Shown in pieces: positions 61,552 through 64,000 of a stretch of DNA of 64,000 nt (positions are counted from its first letter, which is position 1; every line of letters begins with the position of its first letter). Origin of the DNA: Occultella glacieicola (lineage in GTDB: Bacteria; Actinomycetota; Actinomycetes; Actinomycetales; Beutenbergiaceae); assembly GCF_004353825.1 (NCBI RefSeq), contig NZ_SMNA01000012.1:1-64000 (forward strand), read 5' to 3'. The position numbers were made by a program, and so were the translations under genes. The notes beneath the pieces are model-generated. The model worked only from the letters and a program-made list of their open reading frames with translations. It had not been told where the DNA came from and searched no databases.

Positions 61552-62732
61552 CGGAGGCCTCCAGGTCCGGTCGCGCTGAGTGCCGCGGTCCGCTCGGTAT
61601 GGATGAAGGGGTCGAGCCGGCCGGTGGCCTGGGCTCGCAGTGCCCTACGCCCCAGCATCGTCTCGTGGATCTCACTGGTGCCGTCGAAGATCTGGGTCAC
61701 CTTCGCGTCCCGGTGCATCCGGTTGACCGGCTCGTCGGTCACGATGCCGAGGGCACCGTGGATCTGCATCGCCTCGTCCGTGGCTCGGCGGGCGGCGTCG
61801 GAGGCGAACATCTTCGCCATCGAGATGAGGTCCTGGTCGCCGCCGTCACCGTCGGCGAAGGACCGGGCCGCGCGCAGGGTCAGGGCCGAGGCCGCGTGCA
61901 GGTCGGTGGCCATCCGGCCGATCTTGCGCTGGATGATCGCCAGCTCGGCCAGCGGTCGCCCGAACGCGGAGCGGCCGTTGGCCCGGTCCAGGCTCGCGAC
62001 CAGCGCTCCCCGCAGCAGCCCGCAGCCGTAGGCGGCCGCGTCGATGCGGGCCATGTTCAGCCCGTCCATCATCCCCGCGAACCCCTCCACGTCGAGACGG
62101 TCGGCGGCGGGCACGGACACGTCGGTGAAGTGCAGCTCCCCGTTCGGCATCCCGCGGAACCCCGAGAGCTCCGGACCCGGGCGGCCGGACGCGCCGGGGC
62201 TGGACATGTCGACCACGAGCGCGACCATCGGCGCGTCCCGGTCGGCGGAGCCGACCTTGGCGAGAACGATCGCGAAGTCCGCGACCGGGGCGAACCCCAC
62301 CCAACACTTGCCGCCGTTGAGGACGTACCGGTCGCCGTCGGGCATCGCGACGGTCTGCAGACCCCGCACGTCGGTGCCGGCCTCGGGCTCGGTGATCGCG
62401 AACGACCCGAACGTGCGCCCGGCGAGCGTCGGCTCCAGCCACCGTTCGACCAGGTGGGCGGGTGCGTACTTGCCGAGCAGGTAGGTGCTCAGCCGGGTCC
62501 CGGCGACCAGGAGCGCGACCGCCGGGGAGTGCGCCGCGAGTGACATCGAGACCTCGCAGGCGGTCTCGATCCGGGTCGGGTCGGGCCGGCCCCCCGGTCC
62601 GGCGAGGATCCGCTGCAGCCCGAGGGCGGCGGCCCGCTCGATCAGGTCGGGTGGGATGTTTGCGTCGCGGTCGATCGCCTGCGCTCGCGGGGCGACCTCG
62701 GCGTCGATGAAGGTTTCCAGTCCAGGGATCAT
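61548..62732 (-). CDS. Acyl-CoA dehydrogenase (copy 2)
   Basis: A 394-residue flavin dehydrogenase close to the copy at 27841-28995: FAITEPEAGTDVRGL, FTDVSVPAADRLDVEGFAG, MMDGLNMARIDAAAYGCGLL and DAKVTQIFDGTSEIHETMLGR are shared with minor changes. ATG overlaps the MaoC stop. Acts between CoA activation and hydration in the second triad. Confidence 0.9.
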   Translation of the reverse strand: MIPGLETFIDAEVAPRAQAIDRDANIPPDLIERAAALGLQRILAGPGGRPDPTRIETACEVSMSLAAHSPAVALLVAGTRLSTYLLGKYAPAHLVERWLEPTLAGRTFGSFAITEPEAGTDVRGLQTVAMPDGDRYVLNGGKCWVGFAPVADFAIVLAKVGSADRDAPMVALVVDMSSPGASGRPGPELSGFRGMPNGELHFTDVSVPAADRLDVEGFAGMMDGLNMARIDAAAYGCGLLRGALVASLDRANGRSAFGRPLAELAIIQRKIGRMATDLHAASALTLRAARSFADGDGGDQDLISMAKMFASDAARRATDEAMQIHGALGIVTDEPVNRMHRDAKVTQIFDGTSEIHETMLGRRALRAQATGRLDPFIHTERTAALSATGPGGLR

Positions 62733-63181
62733 GAGGCACCGCCGGTCTCCGGGTAGCAGTACAGGATGTGGGTCCCGACCAGGACGAGCTCCTCGCCCCG
62801 CCGGGTGGTCACGCGCATCTCGGCGAGGGCCTGATGCCGGCCCGGGTCCACGGACGCGACCGTGTACTCGACCCGGACCGTGTCCCCGAGGAAGACCGGG
62901 CGGATGAACCGCACCCGGTCGTAGCCGTAGGAGACCGCGGTCACGCCGTGCTCGTCGCACAGCCGCGCGGCCGCCGTGGACGTGAGCGCGAGCACGAGGC
63001 TGCCGTGGGCGATCCGGCGCCCCTGCGGGCGCTCCTGCATGTACTCCTCGTCGATGTGCTGGGGCGCGAGGTCGCCGGTGATCCCGGCGAACAGGCCCAC
63101 GTCGGCCTCGGTGACGGTCTTGCGGAAGACGACCGAGGCGCCGACGGCGGGGAGCCCGTCGCGCAGTCCGGTGGCACTCAT
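62729..63181 (-). CDS. MaoC-type enoyl-CoA hydratase (copy 2)
   Basis: A 150-residue hot-dog hydratase with GDLAPQHIDEEYM and GRRIAHGSLVLALTSTAA, clearly paralogous to 28992-29429. Overlaps the CoA-transferase upstream and dehydrogenase downstream by 4 bp. Confidence 0.9.
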   Translation of the reverse strand: MSATGLRDGLPAVGASVVFRKTVTEADVGLFAGITGDLAPQHIDEEYMQERPQGRRIAHGSLVLALTSTAAARLCDEHGVTAVSYGYDRVRFIRPVFLGDTVRVEYTVASVDPGRHQALAEMRVTTRRGEELVLVGTHILYCYPETGGAS

Positions 63182-64000
63182 GCGCTCACTCGCTCGGGTC
63201 GTCCGGCGCCGACGGCGCCGCGGGCGAGGAGCGCGTCGTAGTCGTCGGCGAGGCCGAGTTCGGCGAGCACCTCGCCGGTGTGCTCGCCCAGCAGCGGCGC
63301 GGGACGACGGGCGGGCAGTTGGCCGCCGTCCAGGGTGATCGGGTTGCCGACCAGGTCCAGGCGGCCCGCCTCGGGGTGGTCCACCTGCAGGCGGCGGCTC
63401 GGCCAGGCGACCATCGGGTCCGCCGTCATCGCGGGGTAGTCGTTCACCGGTGCGCACCAGACCCCGGCCGCGTCGAGTGCGGCGAGGCAGTCCGCCGTGC
63501 GTAGCCGCGCCACGATCTCGCCGACCCGGGCGTTCAGCTCGTCGCGGCGCTGGGTCGCGGCGTCCTTGTCCGGGAACTCGGCGAGCAGGTCCGGCCGGCC
63601 CAGCCCCTCGGCCAGCGCCGCCATCGTGGTCAGGGAGATCGCGACGTGCCCGTCCAGGGTGGCGTGGACGCCGTACGGGGCCTCGATCGAGGCGCTGCCG
63701 GGCACGGTCGGGCGCTCCGGGACCTCACCGGAGTTGAGGGCGGTGACCACCTCCTGGGTGGTCTGGTGCAGCATGGCGCCGACCAGGTCGACCTCGATCA
63801 GCCGGCCCTGCCCGGTGGCGCCGCGCTCAACGAGGGCGGCGGCGGCGCCGAGGGCGAGCATGGTCGCGGCGTGCACATCGGCCACGAACGGCCCGGCCGG
63901 CGTCGGGTCGGAGGCCCGGGTGCCGGTCAGCCAGAGGGCCCCGGTCCGAGCCTGGGCGAGCAGGTCCTGGCCGGGCATCCGCTGGTCCGCGGCATGCGGG
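63178..64000 (-). CDS. Class III CoA-transferase (copy 2), N-terminus beyond the right edge
   Basis: C-terminal ~273 residues of a CaiB/BaiF CoA-transferase; the frame is open to the window end. Catalytic Asp region PFVADVHAATMLALG and AAGVWCAPVNDYPAMTADPMVAW match copy 1 at 29426-30685. Leads the second triad. Confidence 0.88.
   Translation of the reverse strand, partial: PHAADQRMPGQDLLAQARTGALWLTGTRASDPTPAGPFVADVHAATMLALGAAAALVERGATGQGRLIEVDLVGAMLHQTTQEVVTALNSGEVPERPTVPGSASIEAPYGVHATLDGHVAISLTTMAALAEGLGRPDLLAEFPDKDAATQRRDELNARVGEIVARLRTADCLAALDAAGVWCAPVNDYPAMTADPMVAWPSRRLQVDHPEAGRLDLVGNPITLDGGQLPARRPAPLLGEHTGEVLAELGLADDYDALLARGAVGAGRPERVSA

Noticed and set aside
1..64000. tRNA, rRNA, CRISPR, insertion sequence, prophage
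   Set aside because: No cloverleaf-like sequence, repeat-spacer pattern, transposase or integrase was found on reading either strand; short or degenerate cases could be missed without tools.

Overview
The window is very G+C-rich and gene-dense, with GTG/TTG starts, many 4-bp stop/start overlaps and TANNNT -10 boxes lying 6-12 bases before start codons (leaderless style). Together with the order sucB, TIGR01777-type epimerase, lipB, lipA, DUF4191, RDD protein, glnA and an actinobacterial-type cytochrome b, this points to a chromosomal segment of an Actinomycetota, probably order Micrococcales. No rRNA, tRNA, CRISPR array, transposase or phage gene was recognised.

Layout. 1-13.9 kb: lipoate-linked housekeeping genes (E2 acyltransferase, lipB, lipA, DUF4191) mixed with a pseudokinase, a secreted GH43 arabinanase-type enzyme with paired operator-like sites, a PadR/HAAS membrane pair, a histidine phosphatase, two SDR-type enzymes and a cytochrome b paralogue lacking half of its heme ligands. 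14-22.3 kb: an accessory block (sulfatase, SQR-like flavoprotein, methyltransferase, SNF2 helicase plus SWIM protein, PIN/Phd toxin-antitoxin) lying between DUF4191 and the RDD-glnA pair. 22.3-26 kb: RDD protein, glnA, and an HTH plus nucleotidyltransferase pair resembling AbiE-type modules.

26-38 kb is a catabolic region. A translationally coupled operon (class III CoA-transferase, MaoC hydratase, acyl-CoA dehydrogenase, AGE-family sugar isomerase, frameshifted sugar acetyltransferase) is divergent from a LacI regulator. A second operon encodes a TRAP transporter (DctP, DctQ, DctM) followed by a class I CoA-transferase and an enoyl-CoA hydratase. Both operon promoters carry the 10-mer GTAGATCGAT, suggesting co-regulation. 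A decayed second copy of the class I CoA-transferase lies beyond the TRAP promoter. Import of an organic acid, CoA activation, dehydrogenation and hydration is the likely theme; the substrate is unknown. A paralogous CoA-transferase/MaoC/dehydrogenase triad with an SDR and another LacI regulator sits at 59.7-64 kb next to a heparinase II/III-like enzyme.

38-51.5 kb: VOC protein, membrane protein, an AraC-led operon of hydrolases and reductases, an exported erythromycin-esterase homologue, a complete peptide/nickel-type ABC transporter and a DUF1028 protein. 51.6-57.3 kb is the most unusual stretch: two otherwise unrelated proteins share an N-terminal LQ-x-x-AGNRAV-x-x-LL tag of the kind seen on contractile-injection-system-associated proteins (one carries a JAMM-like HTHP metalloprotease motif), together with a small orphan protein, a tandem 143-bp repeat with hairpins, an XRE-cupin regulator, a secreted I36-type protein, and a trypsin-like protease without signal peptide coupled to a 72-residue protein that resembles the protease's own N-terminus.
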